Notes under the pieces: model-generated
What the model was told of the DNA's origin: nothing
The model's input: only the letters and a program-made list of their open reading frames with translations
Databases searched by the model: none
Part shown: one piece after another, positions 31,818 to 40,017 of the stretch
Layout of the letters: each line of letters starts with the position of its first letter
How positions within the stretch are numbered: position 1 is the first letter of the stretch
Source of the DNA: JALZKA01 sp963717635
GTDB taxonomy: Bacteria > Actinomycetota > Thermoleophilia > Solirubrobacterales > 70-9
DNA length: 64,000 bases
NCBI GenBank assembly: GCA_963717635.1
Contig: OY970347.1
Coordinates: forward strand, 2,356,001 to 2,420,000
Reading direction: 5' to 3'
Translations under genes and position numbers: made by a program

Positions 31818-33350
31818 CTATTCGTCGAAGCAGACCTCGTCGTCACCCGTCAGCGCGCCGGAAAGCCCGCCGAGGCTGAAATCGGTGTCGACCCGGACGG
31901 TGTCGGTGTCGAACGTCCGCATGACGGTCCAATCGCCGTGTTCTCGCAGGCAGGCGGTGCCCTCGGTGACGCGGAAGTAGGGAGAGAACCTGACCGCAAC
32001 CGGGTACTCGCCGAACCCTGCGCCCTCGATCGAAAATCCCTCGTCGTCGAGGGTGATCGGAACGGGCGCGAGTGGCACGGGGCCGCCGACCGCGTAGAGC
32101 TCCCAGTCCTCGTTCGACCAGACCTGCTCAAGATACGGTACGCCTGCCTGAACTAGTTCGATCTCGTCCTCGGCGAGGTAGTCCGGCTCCGCGTCGAGCG
32201 ATAGCGCGACGAACGCGACCCCGCGCTCGTCCAGCCACTCGCGATACGAGTCGGCGGTCAGGTTGCCGTCCTGGAACAGGTCGAAGTCATCGGACTCGGC
32301 CTGGCGCAGCCAGCCCCGGGCGAGCGGAAACCGCTCGGCGACATAGTTGGCCTCCCAGCGGTTGCGGGTCGGCGGCACCTGCACGCGAAACGGCAGCTCC
32401 GGCGCGCGCTCCTCGAGCTCGGCCAGCAGGGGGTCGTAATAGGCCGCCTCGACCGAGGGTTCGCCGACGCCGTCTGACAGGTCGCGCACAGGCGCCACCC
32501 ACTGCCAGTAGAGCAGCGGGACCAGGGCGAGGCCGACAAGCCAGGCGGGACGCCGCCCCCACGCGCCGAGGGCGAGAAGCGGCGCCGCGAGCAGCGCTCC
32601 GAGGCGGGTGGCGTTGCCGCCGACCGGCGTGTCGACCGCGAAGAGGGCGAGACAGAGCAGGAGGTACAGCGCGGCGCCGGCGCGGAGCCTGCTCTCGGTC
32701 CGCGGCAGCAGGAAGACCAGGATCAGCGTCGCCGCGGTGATCAGCTTGAAGGTGTTGCCGACGAACGGCTCGGTGCCGCCAGTCGGGAACGCGAGCGCGA
32801 GCAGCCCCGTGGCGCCAAGCGCGGCGGCGCCCAGCACGACGCCGTCGCGGCGACGCCCGGTGACGATCAGCACGCCGCCGGCGAACGCCGCGAACAGCCC
32901 GGCGACAGGGCTGGCACACGCGGTCAACGCGGCGAGCGCCGCGGCCAGGACCGACCGGCGCCGGTCGAGCGCGAGTAGAGCGCCAAGGGCCAGCGCGACG
33001 CCCAGCGCGAACGTCAGCCGGCCCGTGAACAGGTTGGTTGCGCTGCCCAGGCCGAACAGCCAGATCGCGAGGCGGGCCCGGTCGCCGTGGTGCGGCCGCA
33101 CGAGCGCGGCGAACAGCGCCGTCGCCGCGACCGCCGAGATTGCGCCGACCAGCCGGATCCCGATCACCGAGGCCAGCGGCGGGAACAGCAGGCTGTATCC
33201 GGGCAGGTGGATGCCGCCGTACCAGGCGTTCGTCCAGACCTCGAACCCGTGCGCCCCGAACAGCTCGGTGCGAAAGGTCTGGGCCGCGAGATCGGCGCTC
33301 GGCGGCGACCAGATCAGGTAGACGGCCGCCAGTGCAGCGGCGGGAAGCAT
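31818..33350 (-). CDS. Polytopic membrane protein with large extracytoplasmic C-terminus
   Basis: About 510 residues from ATG 33350 (an upstream extension would overlap the divergent gene). It has roughly ten to eleven hydrophobic segments in the first 300 residues (ending PAWLVGLALVPLLYWQWVAP), followed by about 200 residues of soluble domain. The first outside loop contains FEVWTNAWYGGIHLPGYSLL, a pattern seen in GT-C-type membrane glycosyltransferases and related proteins of unknown function. The C-terminal part ends CFDE after two cysteines. It diverges, 15 bases apart, from a gene for another multi-span protein. I do not recognise a specific family. Confidence 0.75.
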   Translation of the reverse strand: MLPAAALAAVYLIWSPPSADLAAQTFRTELFGAHGFEVWTNAWYGGIHLPGYSLLFPPLASVIGIRLVGAISAVAATALFAALVRPHHGDRARLAIWLFGLGSATNLFTGRLTFALGVALALGALLALDRRRSVLAAALAALTACASPVAGLFAAFAGGVLIVTGRRRDGVVLGAAALGATGLLALAFPTGGTEPFVGNTFKLITAATLILVFLLPRTESRLRAGAALYLLLCLALFAVDTPVGGNATRLGALLAAPLLALGAWGRRPAWLVGLALVPLLYWQWVAPVRDLSDGVGEPSVEAAYYDPLLAELEERAPELPFRVQVPPTRNRWEANYVAERFPLARGWLRQAESDDFDLFQDGNLTADSYREWLDERGVAFVALSLDAEPDYLAEDEIELVQAGVPYLEQVWSNEDWELYAVGGPVPLAPVPITLDDEGFSIEGAGFGEYPVAVRFSPYFRVTEGTACLREHGDWTVMRTFDTDTVRVDTDFSLGGLSGALTGDDEVCFDE

Positions 33351-33365
33351 CGGGGGAAATAGCTT

Positions 33366-34322
33366 ATGCCCGTGTTCGATCTCGATCCCTTCCTGCGCGC
33401 GGCCCGGCACTTCGCGGAGGATCTCGGCAGCGTCGGCTGGGGTTACCTGGCGCTGGCGCTAGTGCTGTCGCTGGCGCTGCAGCTCTGCCGGGCGCACGCG
33501 TGGTCGAACTCGCTTCGGGCTGCCTATCCGGATTCGAACTTTCGCGAGCGCGAGGTTGCGGCTGCGTTTCTGATCGGGGCCGGGCTCAACGGGGTGCTCC
33601 CGGCGAAGGGTGGCGAGGCGATCAAGATCGTGCTTGCCAAGCGCAGCGTGCCGCGCTCCTCATACCCGGCGATCATCTCGTCGTTCGCGGTGCTGGCGCC
33701 GTTCGACAGCGCGGCGGGCCTGCTCGTCCTGCTCTACGCGATCACGCAGGGGTTGCTGCCCCGCCTGCCCGAGATCCCCGACCTGCCGGCGTTCGAGATC
33801 TCGTTCTGGGTGGAGAACCCGGAGTTCCTGTTCTTCACGCTGACCGCGATCGGGGTCGGGCTGCTCGTCCTGTTCGTGTTCCTGGCGCGACGGGTCGAGG
33901 GCTTCTGGGCGCGCCTGCGCCAGGGTGTTGCGATCCTGCGCGAGCCGCGGCGCTACGTGCGCGAGGTCTTGTCTTGGCAGGCGGCCGGGTGGGCGTTGCG
34001 GTTCGCCTCGTTTTGGCTGTTCCTCGACGCCTTTCACATCGGCGGCTCGTTCGAGACCGTGCTCTTGGTGATGAGCGTGCAGGCGATCGCGGGGGCGCTG
34101 CCGTTCACGCCGGGAGGGGCCGGAGCCCAGCAGGCGCTCCTGGTCGCGACCCTGAGCGGGCCGACCCGCTCGGCGGTGCTCGCCTACTCGGTCGGACAGC
34201 AGGCGGCTGTCACCGTGTGGTCGCTGGCGATCGCGATCGCCGCGATGTTCTTCGTGTTCAGGACGCGCGACTGGCGTGGCCTCCTCCGCGAGGGCCAGGA
34301 AGCGCGCGGAACGACCGGCTAG
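33366..34322 (+). CDS. Lysylphosphatidylglycerol-synthase-TM (UPF0104/YbhN) family protein
   Basis: 318 residues from ATG 33366 with about seven to eight membrane helices. Signature segments of the family are present: FLIGAGLNGVLPAKGGEAIK near residue 60 (N-x-x-x-P-x-x-x-G) and QAIAGALPFTPGGAGAQQAL near residue 240 (PFTPGGAGxxE with Gln). The family includes the flippase half of MprF and AglD/YbhN proteins linked to lipid or glycolipid handling. The C-terminal soluble aminoacyl-transferase domain of MprF is absent. It likely flips or senses a lipid. It overlaps the end of the helicase gene by four bases. Confidence 0.85.
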   Translation: MPVFDLDPFLRAARHFAEDLGSVGWGYLALALVLSLALQLCRAHAWSNSLRAAYPDSNFREREVAAAFLIGAGLNGVLPAKGGEAIKIVLAKRSVPRSSYPAIISSFAVLAPFDSAAGLLVLLYAITQGLLPRLPEIPDLPAFEISFWVENPEFLFFTLTAIGVGLLVLFVFLARRVEGFWARLRQGVAILREPRRYVREVLSWQAAGWALRFASFWLFLDAFHIGGSFETVLLVMSVQAIAGALPFTPGGAGAQQALLVATLSGPTRSAVLAYSVGQQAAVTVWSLAIAIAAMFFVFRTRDWRGLLREGQEARGTTG

Positions 34323-35749
34323 CTCTTCGCGTACTCGACGCGGATCTGCTTGCCCTTGAGCCTGGTGCCGTCGAGGCGCTCGAGGGCCTTGGCCGCGTGT
34401 TCGGAGCCGAGCTCGACGAACGAGAAGCGCTCAAGGACCTCGATCCTCGAGATCTCGTCCTCCGGGATCACAGCTCCCTCGACCAGCGCCCAGCGCAGGT
34501 CGTCCTGCTCGATGCCGCTGCCGGAACCTCGGTTGACGAACAGCTTGGCTCCGTTCCTGGACCCGTTGGGTGCGGCCGGAGCCTGGTCCTCGGGCTCGTG
34601 CTGGCGCCTGCGCGGGCGCGGCGCGTGCTTGAGCCGCTCCTCGGGCGGCTCCCACTCGCCGATCACGGTCTTGGCCTCGCGCTCGATCCGCGGGATCTCC
34701 TCCATCTGCGCGGGCGTCGCGAAGGTGATCGCGCGCCCGGTGCGGCCGACCCTTCCGGTGCGGCCGATCCGGTGCACATAGATCTCGGTGTTGTTCGGCA
34801 GGTCGTAGTTGATGACGTGCGTGACGTGTTCGATGTCGAGCCCGCGGGCCGCGACGTCGGTCGCGACCAGGATCGGCAGCCGGTGGTCCTTGAACTGCAG
34901 CATCACCCCGTCGCGCTGTCCCTGGCTCATGTCACCGTGCAGTGCCTTGCAGCGCATGCCGCTGTTGCGAAGCCCTTCGTCGAGGCGCGCCGCGCCGATC
35001 TTGGTCCGACAGAAAATGATCGCCTGCTCGGGATCCTCAGCCTTCAGGACCTCGCGCAGGCGCGTCGCCTTGTCGCGGGGCGAAACCTCGACGTAGGCCT
35101 GCTCGATCGCGTCGACGGTGAGCTGCTTGGGGGTGATGCTGATCGTGACCGGGTCGTACATGTGACGCTCGGCGAGCTTCGCGATCGGCGGCGGCATCGT
35201 CGCCGAGAACAAACCGGTCTGGCGGCCCGAGGGACACATCCGAAGGATCTTTTCGACGTCCTCGATGAAGCCGAGGTCGAGCATCTCGTCGGCCTCGTCG
35301 AGGACCACGAAGCGGACCGCGGTCAGGACCAGGATGTGGCGCGAGATCAGGTCCATCATCCGCCCGACCGTGGCCACCACCACCTGGGCCCCGGCGCGCA
35401 GCCGGGGCGCCTGCTGCGCGATCGGCTGGCCGCCGAACACCGCGACGACCTCGATATCCATGTGCTCGGCGTAGGAGCGCAGCGCCTGCGTCACCTGGAT
35501 GCAGAGCTCGCGCGTCGGCGTCATCACGATTGCCTGGAGCTCCGCGGACTCGGGGTCGAGGTATTGGAGCAGCGGCAGACCGAACGCGGCGGTCTTGCCG
35601 GTCCCGGTCTGGGCCTGGCCGATCACATCGTGCCCCGCGAGGAGCTCCGGAATCACCTGTTCCTGAACCGGAGTGGGCTCCGTGAAGCCGAGCTCGTCGA
35701 TTGCAGTTTGAATCTGCTCGGAGAGGCCGAGCTCATTGAACGCTGGCAT
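34319..35749 (-). CDS. DEAD-box RNA helicase
   Basis: 476 residues from ATG 35749. All helicase motifs are present: Q motif (FTEPTPVQEQVIPELLAGHD), I (AQTGTGKTAAFGLP), Ia (PTRELCIQ), II (DEADEMLDLGF), III (SATMP), V (ATDVAARGLDIEHV) and VI (HRIGRTGRVGRTG). After a charged linker (HAPRPRRRQHEPEDQ), residues about 405-476 form a DbpA-type RNA-binding domain ending LDGTRLKGKQIRVEYAKS. It should remodel RNA duplexes in ribosome assembly or cold adaptation, as DeaD/CsdA-type enzymes do. Confidence 0.94.
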   Translation of the reverse strand: MPAFNELGLSEQIQTAIDELGFTEPTPVQEQVIPELLAGHDVIGQAQTGTGKTAAFGLPLLQYLDPESAELQAIVMTPTRELCIQVTQALRSYAEHMDIEVVAVFGGQPIAQQAPRLRAGAQVVVATVGRMMDLISRHILVLTAVRFVVLDEADEMLDLGFIEDVEKILRMCPSGRQTGLFSATMPPPIAKLAERHMYDPVTISITPKQLTVDAIEQAYVEVSPRDKATRLREVLKAEDPEQAIIFCRTKIGAARLDEGLRNSGMRCKALHGDMSQGQRDGVMLQFKDHRLPILVATDVAARGLDIEHVTHVINYDLPNNTEIYVHRIGRTGRVGRTGRAITFATPAQMEEIPRIEREAKTVIGEWEPPEERLKHAPRPRRRQHEPEDQAPAAPNGSRNGAKLFVNRGSGSGIEQDDLRWALVEGAVIPEDEISRIEVLERFSFVELGSEHAAKALERLDGTRLKGKQIRVEYAKS

Positions 35750-35775
35750 TCGTTCGAGAGAGCTTACGAGGCGGC

Positions 35776-36723
35776 TTACGAGGCGGGATCCAGCAACAGC
35801 TTGCCCTGCGTGTTCCGCGCGGCCAGCGCCTCGTGCGCCGCACGTGCCTCCGACAGCGGATGGACGCTGTCGATCACGACCTCTAGCTCGCCGGCCGCGA
35901 CCGCGGCCATCAGCTCCCCGATCGCCGCAGCTGTGGCGGCCGCGTCGCGAAACAGGTGCACCAGCCAGAAGCCGATCACGGCGCGGCTGTTGCGCATCAG
36001 GTGCCCCGTGCGGACCTCGTTCTCCTCCCGCGAGGCGATCCCGAACGTGACCATCCGGCCGAACGGAGCGAGCGTCCGGAGCTGAGCGTCGAACGTGGCG
36101 CCGCCGGACATCTGCAGGACGGCGTCGACCTGGTTGCCGGCGTTGGCCTCCAGGAGGGCATCCTTCATGTCCTCGGCTCGGGAGTCCACCGTCGCATCGG
36201 CGCCGAGTCGCTCGACCAGCTCACGCTTCTCCGGCGAAGAGGCGAGGCCGATGACCCGCGCGCCATGCCGCTTTGCGAGCTGCACTGCCAGGCTCCCGGT
36301 TCCCCCGGCTGCGGCCTCGACGACGACCGTCTCGCCGGGCTCGAGGCGCGCACAGCGGTGGACCAGAGCGTGCGCGGTCAGCCCCTGGAGCAGCAGCGCG
36401 GCGGCCTGATCGTCAGTGACGTCGTCGGGCACGGGGACGAGCGTCGCCTCGTGCACCGCCACCCTTTGCGCGTAGCCGCCGTTCATCAGCAGCGCCGCGA
36501 CCCGGCGGCCGTCCGGCGTCCGCCCCGCGACCTCGCCGCCGGGGATCAACGGAAGCTCCTGCTTCGCGAGGTAGTCGTTGCGGGTCACATGCGTGTCCGC
36601 AAAGTTGACGCCGGCGCGAGTGACGTCGACCACGACCTCACCGTCCCCGGGCTCCGGGTCGGGGACGTCGACGTAGCGCATCGCGTCGGGCCCGGTGAAC
36701 TCCTCGAGCTGAATCGCCTTCAC
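35776..36723 (-). CDS. Zinc-type alcohol dehydrogenase/quinone reductase family protein
   Basis: 315 residues from GTG 36723, with GAGGATGAAG upstream. It is a medium-chain dehydrogenase/reductase without the structural zinc cysteines: ITRAGVNFADTHV-type VTRAGVNFADTHVTRNDYLA, LPLIPGGEVAGRT, then the NADPH-binding half with VVVEAAAGGTGSLAVQLAKR (AxxGxxG), LASSPEKRELVERLGADATV and GRMVTFGIASREE. It belongs to the quinone oxidoreductase (Qor) group and would reduce quinones or enones with NADPH. It diverges from the PfkB gene, with a 28-base palindrome between them. Confidence 0.88.
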   Translation of the reverse strand: MKAIQLEEFTGPDAMRYVDVPDPEPGDGEVVVDVTRAGVNFADTHVTRNDYLAKQELPLIPGGEVAGRTPDGRRVAALLMNGGYAQRVAVHEATLVPVPDDVTDDQAAALLLQGLTAHALVHRCARLEPGETVVVEAAAGGTGSLAVQLAKRHGARVIGLASSPEKRELVERLGADATVDSRAEDMKDALLEANAGNQVDAVLQMSGGATFDAQLRTLAPFGRMVTFGIASREENEVRTGHLMRNSRAVIGFWLVHLFRDAAATAAAIGELMAAVAAGELEVVIDSVHPLSEARAAHEALAARNTQGKLLLDPAS

Positions 36724-36754
36724 ACCTTCATCCTCTCGCGTTGGTGCGCCTCGT

Positions 36755-36789
36755 TGCGTTTTGCATCCACCCCTCGGATGGAAAACGCA
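36755..36789. promoter_or_regulatory. Near-perfect palindrome between divergent genes
   Basis: Arms TGCGTTTTGCATCC (36755-36768) and GGATGGAAAACGCA (36776-36789) match at 13 of 14 pairs around a 7-base spacer. It sits between divergent starts at 36723 and 36841. It could be an operator for both genes or a leader hairpin of the oxidoreductase transcript. Confidence 0.6.
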
Positions 36790-36840
36790 GCATCGCGACC
36801 ACGTGGGCGGGGATCGTGGGGGCACTAGGATGCCGCGCCT

Positions 36841-37752
36841 ATGTCGCTGACCGTGGTCGGGAGCATCGCGTTCGACAGCGTGCGCACGCCGTTTGGCGAG
36901 CGCGAGCGCATGCTGGGCGGCTCGGCCGTGCACTTCGCGCTCGCCGCGAGCTTCTTCACCGACGTCCACGTCGTCGGGCCGGTGGGCGACGATTTCGGGG
37001 ACGAGCACACCGAGCTGCTGCGGTCTCACGGGGTGGATACCTCGGACATCGAGCGCGTCGCCGGTGGCGAGACGTTCTTCTGGCGCGGTCACTACGAGCA
37101 TGACCTCAACGTCGCGCACACGGACGACACCCAGCTCGGGGTATTCGCCGATTTTGAGCCGAAGCTCTCCACGACCTCGGCGGCGGCCGACACCCTGTTC
37201 CTCGGAAACATCCAGCCCGACCTCCAGCGGCGCGTCCGCGCCCAATGCGAAGCCGCACGATTCGCCGCGCTGGACTCGATGAACCTCTGGATCGACACGG
37301 CCCGCGCGTCGCTGGTGGCGGCGATCGCGGAGGTCGACTGCGTGATCCTCAACGACGCCGAGATCCGGATGCTGACCGGCGAGCCGAACCTCGCGCGAGC
37401 GGCAAGGGCGCTGGTGGCCGAGGGGCCGAGCGTCGTCGTCGCAAAGCGCGGCGAGTACGGCGCGGCGCTGTTTGAGGCCGGTGGCTTCTTCGCGCTGCCC
37501 GGGCTGCCGCTGGAGGACGTGCGCGACCCGACGGGCGCCGGCGACAGCTTCGCCGGAGGTTTCCTGGGCTACCTCGACGGTGCGGGCGGCGAGCTGAACT
37601 CTGACGGGCTGCGGCGCGCGATGGCGTTCGGGACCGTGCTCGCCTCGTTCAACGTCGAGGAGTTCGGGACCGATCGAGTCGCGGCTTTGAGCCGCGACGA
37701 AATCGACGCCCGGTTCGCCGAATTGCGGGCGATGACGCACCTGGCCGAGTAG
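36841..37752 (+). CDS. PfkB family carbohydrate kinase
   Basis: 303 residues from ATG 36841, which follows CACTAGGATGCC (a likely -10 element), so the message may be leaderless. The kinase shows LTVVGSIAFDSVRTPFGERE and MLGGSAVHFALAASFFTDVH (substrate loop, GGSAxxxA), VGPVGDDFGDEHTELLRSHG, and the nucleotide/anion-hole motif DPTGAGDSFAGGFLGYLDG near residue 222. It phosphorylates a sugar, nucleoside or sugar-like hydroxyl; the group also includes adenosine kinases. The substrate cannot be specified from the sequence. Confidence 0.88.
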   Translation: MSLTVVGSIAFDSVRTPFGERERMLGGSAVHFALAASFFTDVHVVGPVGDDFGDEHTELLRSHGVDTSDIERVAGGETFFWRGHYEHDLNVAHTDDTQLGVFADFEPKLSTTSAAADTLFLGNIQPDLQRRVRAQCEAARFAALDSMNLWIDTARASLVAAIAEVDCVILNDAEIRMLTGEPNLARAARALVAEGPSVVVAKRGEYGAALFEAGGFFALPGLPLEDVRDPTGAGDSFAGGFLGYLDGAGGELNSDGLRRAMAFGTVLASFNVEEFGTDRVAALSRDEIDARFAELRAMTHLAE

Positions 37753-37790
37753 GTGCGAGAATCTCTCCCCCCGGGATAAAGGAGACGGCT

Positions 37791-39191
37791 GTGAGCGAGC
37801 AAGAGACTTCAGCGGACGGCGGCGGCGTCGCAACGGCCGACGCGTCGAACGACACCCTGTCGGTCACGGACAACCGGACGGGCCAGAGCTACGAGCTCGA
37901 GATCACCGAGGGGACCGTGAAGGCGATGGACTTCCGGCAGATCAAGGTCTCCGAGGACGACTTCGGGTTGATGACCTATGACCCCGCGTTCACCAACACG
38001 GCGTCCTGCCGGTCGGCGATTACGTTCATCGACGGCGACAAGGGCATCCTCCAGCACCGCGGCATCCCGATCGAGCAGCTCTGCGAGCAGTCGACGTTCC
38101 TCGAGGTTGCCTTCCTCCTGATCTACGGAGAGCTTCCGACCCAGCCTCAGCTCGAGCGCTGGATGCACGACGTAACCCACCACACCTTCGTGCACGAGAA
38201 CGTCAAGCAGTTCGTCGAGGGCTTCCGCTACGACGCGCACCCAATGGGAATGCTGCTCGCCGGGGTCGGCGCGCTGTCGACCTTCTACCCCCACGCGAAG
38301 GAGATCGACGACCACGAGGAGCGCTACATGGCGGCGATCCGCCTGCTGGCGAAGATCCCGACCCTGGCGGCCTTCTCCTACCGCCACAACCGCGGTCTGC
38401 CGTACGTGTACCCGGACAACGACCTGAGCTTCTCAGAGAACTTCCTCTCGATGATGTTCAAGATGACCGAGGTCAAGTACGAGCCGGATCCGCGCCTGGC
38501 CAAGGCGCTCGACGTCCTCTTCATACTCCACGCCGACCACGAGCAGAACTGCTCGACGAACGCGGTCCGCTCGGTTGGCTCCTCGCAGGTCGATCCGTAC
38601 TCGGCCGTCGCCGCCGGCGTTGCCGCGCTCTACGGACCGCTGCATGGCGGCGCGAACGAGGCCGTGCTGAGGATGCTCCGCCGGATCGAGAGCACGGAGA
38701 ACATCCCGGACTTCCTCGAGGGCGTGAAGAACCGCGAGGAGAAGCTGATGGGCTTCGGCCACAGGGTTTACAAGAACTACGACCCCAGGGCCCGGATCAT
38801 CAAAAAGCACGTGGACGAGGTCCTGGAGGCGACGGAGCATAACCCGTTGATCGAGATCGCGACGGAGCTCGAGAAGCGCGCGCTCGACGACGAGTTCTTC
38901 ACCTCCCGCAAGCTCTATCCGAACGTCGACTTCTACTCCGGGCTGATCTACGAGGCGCTCGAGATCCCGACCGAGATGTTCACCTGCATCTTCGCGATCC
39001 CGCGAACGGCCGGCTGGGTCGCGCAGTGGCTGGAGCTGGTCGACGACTCCGAGCAGAAGATCGCCAGGCCGCGGCAGATCTACACCGGCGGCCGCGACAT
39101 CGACTACCTGCCGATCGAAAAGCGCGAGGGTCCCGAGAAGATCACCAACGAGGCGCTCCGCAGGCCGATCCGCTCCCGCCGGGGCGCTTGA
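37791..39191 (+). CDS. gltA: Citrate synthase
   Basis: 466 residues from GTG 37791 with GGAG eight bases upstream. The first 50 residues are a hydrophilic extension; then GIPIEQLCEQSTFLEVAFLL and catalytic histidines in LHADHEQNCSTNAVRSVGSS and ALYGPLHGGANEAVLRML, plus the GFGHRVYKNYDPRARI motif with the catalytic aspartate region. It condenses oxaloacetate and acetyl-CoA to citrate at the entry of the TCA cycle; aconitase and oxoglutarate decarboxylase are also in the window. Two small unknown genes follow with overlapping starts and stops. Confidence 0.95.
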   Translation: MSEQETSADGGGVATADASNDTLSVTDNRTGQSYELEITEGTVKAMDFRQIKVSEDDFGLMTYDPAFTNTASCRSAITFIDGDKGILQHRGIPIEQLCEQSTFLEVAFLLIYGELPTQPQLERWMHDVTHHTFVHENVKQFVEGFRYDAHPMGMLLAGVGALSTFYPHAKEIDDHEERYMAAIRLLAKIPTLAAFSYRHNRGLPYVYPDNDLSFSENFLSMMFKMTEVKYEPDPRLAKALDVLFILHADHEQNCSTNAVRSVGSSQVDPYSAVAAGVAALYGPLHGGANEAVLRMLRRIESTENIPDFLEGVKNREEKLMGFGHRVYKNYDPRARIIKKHVDEVLEATEHNPLIEIATELEKRALDDEFFTSRKLYPNVDFYSGLIYEALEIPTEMFTCIFAIPRTAGWVAQWLELVDDSEQKIARPRQIYTGGRDIDYLPIEKREGPEKITNEALRRPIRSRRGA

Positions 39192-39526
39192 GCTACAAGC
39201 TCACCGTGCGACGGGGACCACGGGTCACCCGGGAGAAGTTCGACGACCTTGAGGCCGCGATCGCGGCGCTCGAGCAGCACGCCAAGGAGATCCGCACGGC
39301 CGGGCCGCTCGAGCCGCGCAAGATGCTGCGCGAGTTCGAACCCTCCGATCAGGTGGCCGGCCGGGTCGAGATCTCGACCGGCGGCCTGGTTCGGCGTGGC
39401 CAGGACGCGGGCGTCGACGTGATGGGCGACGGTACCTTCGTCGCCTTCCGCGGCGGGATGCGGCGCAGCGAGCTCGATCCGGGACAGCGCGGTCCGTTCG
39501 AAGCGGTGCGCAGGGCGCTCTCATGA
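39188..39526 (+). CDS. Hypothetical protein coupled to gltA
   Basis: 112 residues from TTG 39188, which overlaps the gltA stop (TTGA). It is a charged, soluble protein: KLTVRRGPRVTREKFDDLEA, AIAALEQHAKEIRTAGPLEP, LREFEPSDQVAGRVEISTGG, then MGDGTFVAFRGGMRRSEL. A helix is followed by beta strands. No signal peptide, cysteine motif or known domain is visible. The overlap with gltA and with the next gene suggests translation from the same message. The function is unknown. Confidence 0.7.
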   Translation: MSYKLTVRRGPRVTREKFDDLEAAIAALEQHAKEIRTAGPLEPRKMLREFEPSDQVAGRVEISTGGLVRRGQDAGVDVMGDGTFVAFRGGMRRSELDPGQRGPFEAVRRALS

Positions 39527-39834
39527 GCACCGAGCAGGAGATCCCCGACGGCAGCTACGGCGCCGGCCGCCGCCTCCGATTGCCACGCGGCGCCGGGGAG
39601 CCGATCCGGGTCCACATCAACGGCGTCGAGCAGACGCGCGGCGAGGTCTGGGACGTGCGGGAGGGCGGGATCGTCTTCACGCGGCCGATCGTGAAGGAGC
39701 GCGTGAGCAAGGGTCGCTGGATGGCGATGTACCTGGGGCTGTTCGGCAGCTACCGAAAGAACGAGACCGTGGACGTCGAGTACCGGCTCGGTGGTGAGAC
39801 GAAGCTCGCCGCGGACGTGGAGATCCTGCCCTAG
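39523..39834 (+). CDS. Hypothetical protein, third gene of the gltA transcript
   Basis: 103 residues from ATG 39523, overlapping the previous stop (ATGA). It is beta-rich with segments RRLRLPRGAGEPIRVHINGV, RGEVWDVREGGIVFTRPIVK, and MAMYLGLFGSYRKNETVDVE, which could form a small beta-barrel or PilZ-like domain; no PilZ RxxxR motif is certain. No membrane or signal segment is present. It is likely co-expressed with citrate synthase. The function is unknown. Confidence 0.7.
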   Translation: MSTEQEIPDGSYGAGRRLRLPRGAGEPIRVHINGVEQTRGEVWDVREGGIVFTRPIVKERVSKGRWMAMYLGLFGSYRKNETVDVEYRLGGETKLAADVEILP

Positions 39835-39978
39835 CGCGAGGTGATCACGTCGCTCTCCGCCGCGACCTGATCCTCGATGCCCTCGACCCGCTTGAGCACG
39901 GTGCCCGATGGTCTTGCGGACGCCGGCGAGCGTGACCAGGCGTGCGTCGCCGTGAGAAGTCGAGCGTGCTTCCTCCAC
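39831..39978 (-). pseudogene. Short frameshifted gene downstream of the acyl-CoA dehydrogenase pair
   Basis: From a GTG at 39978 the minus strand encodes VEEARSTSHGDARLVTLAGV then RKTIG. One extra G in the GGGC near 39911 shifts the frame, after which TVLKRVEGIEDQVAAESDVI and TSR run to a TAG at 39831-39833. Removing one base joins the two into a sensible 49-residue amphipathic peptide. The stop overlaps that of the gltA-linked gene on the other strand. It follows the dehydrogenase stop by 39 bases. It could also be a non-coding coincidence. Confidence 0.35.
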
Positions 39979-40017
39979 GTCGCCGGAACCCGTACCCGGA
40001 CAGGGGCAACTACGAAA

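Noticed and set aside
26839..31846. Very long minus-strand frames over the Rrf2, TauE and acyl-CoA dehydrogenase region
   Set aside because: They are shadows of plus-strand genes. Only the PHP and APH-like genes on this strand have recognisable families.
33038..36085. 1015-codon plus-strand open frame across several genes
   Set aside because: It runs antisense to the helicase and quinone reductase genes and out of frame with the flippase-like gene, and shows no domain. All three overlapped genes have full motif sets.
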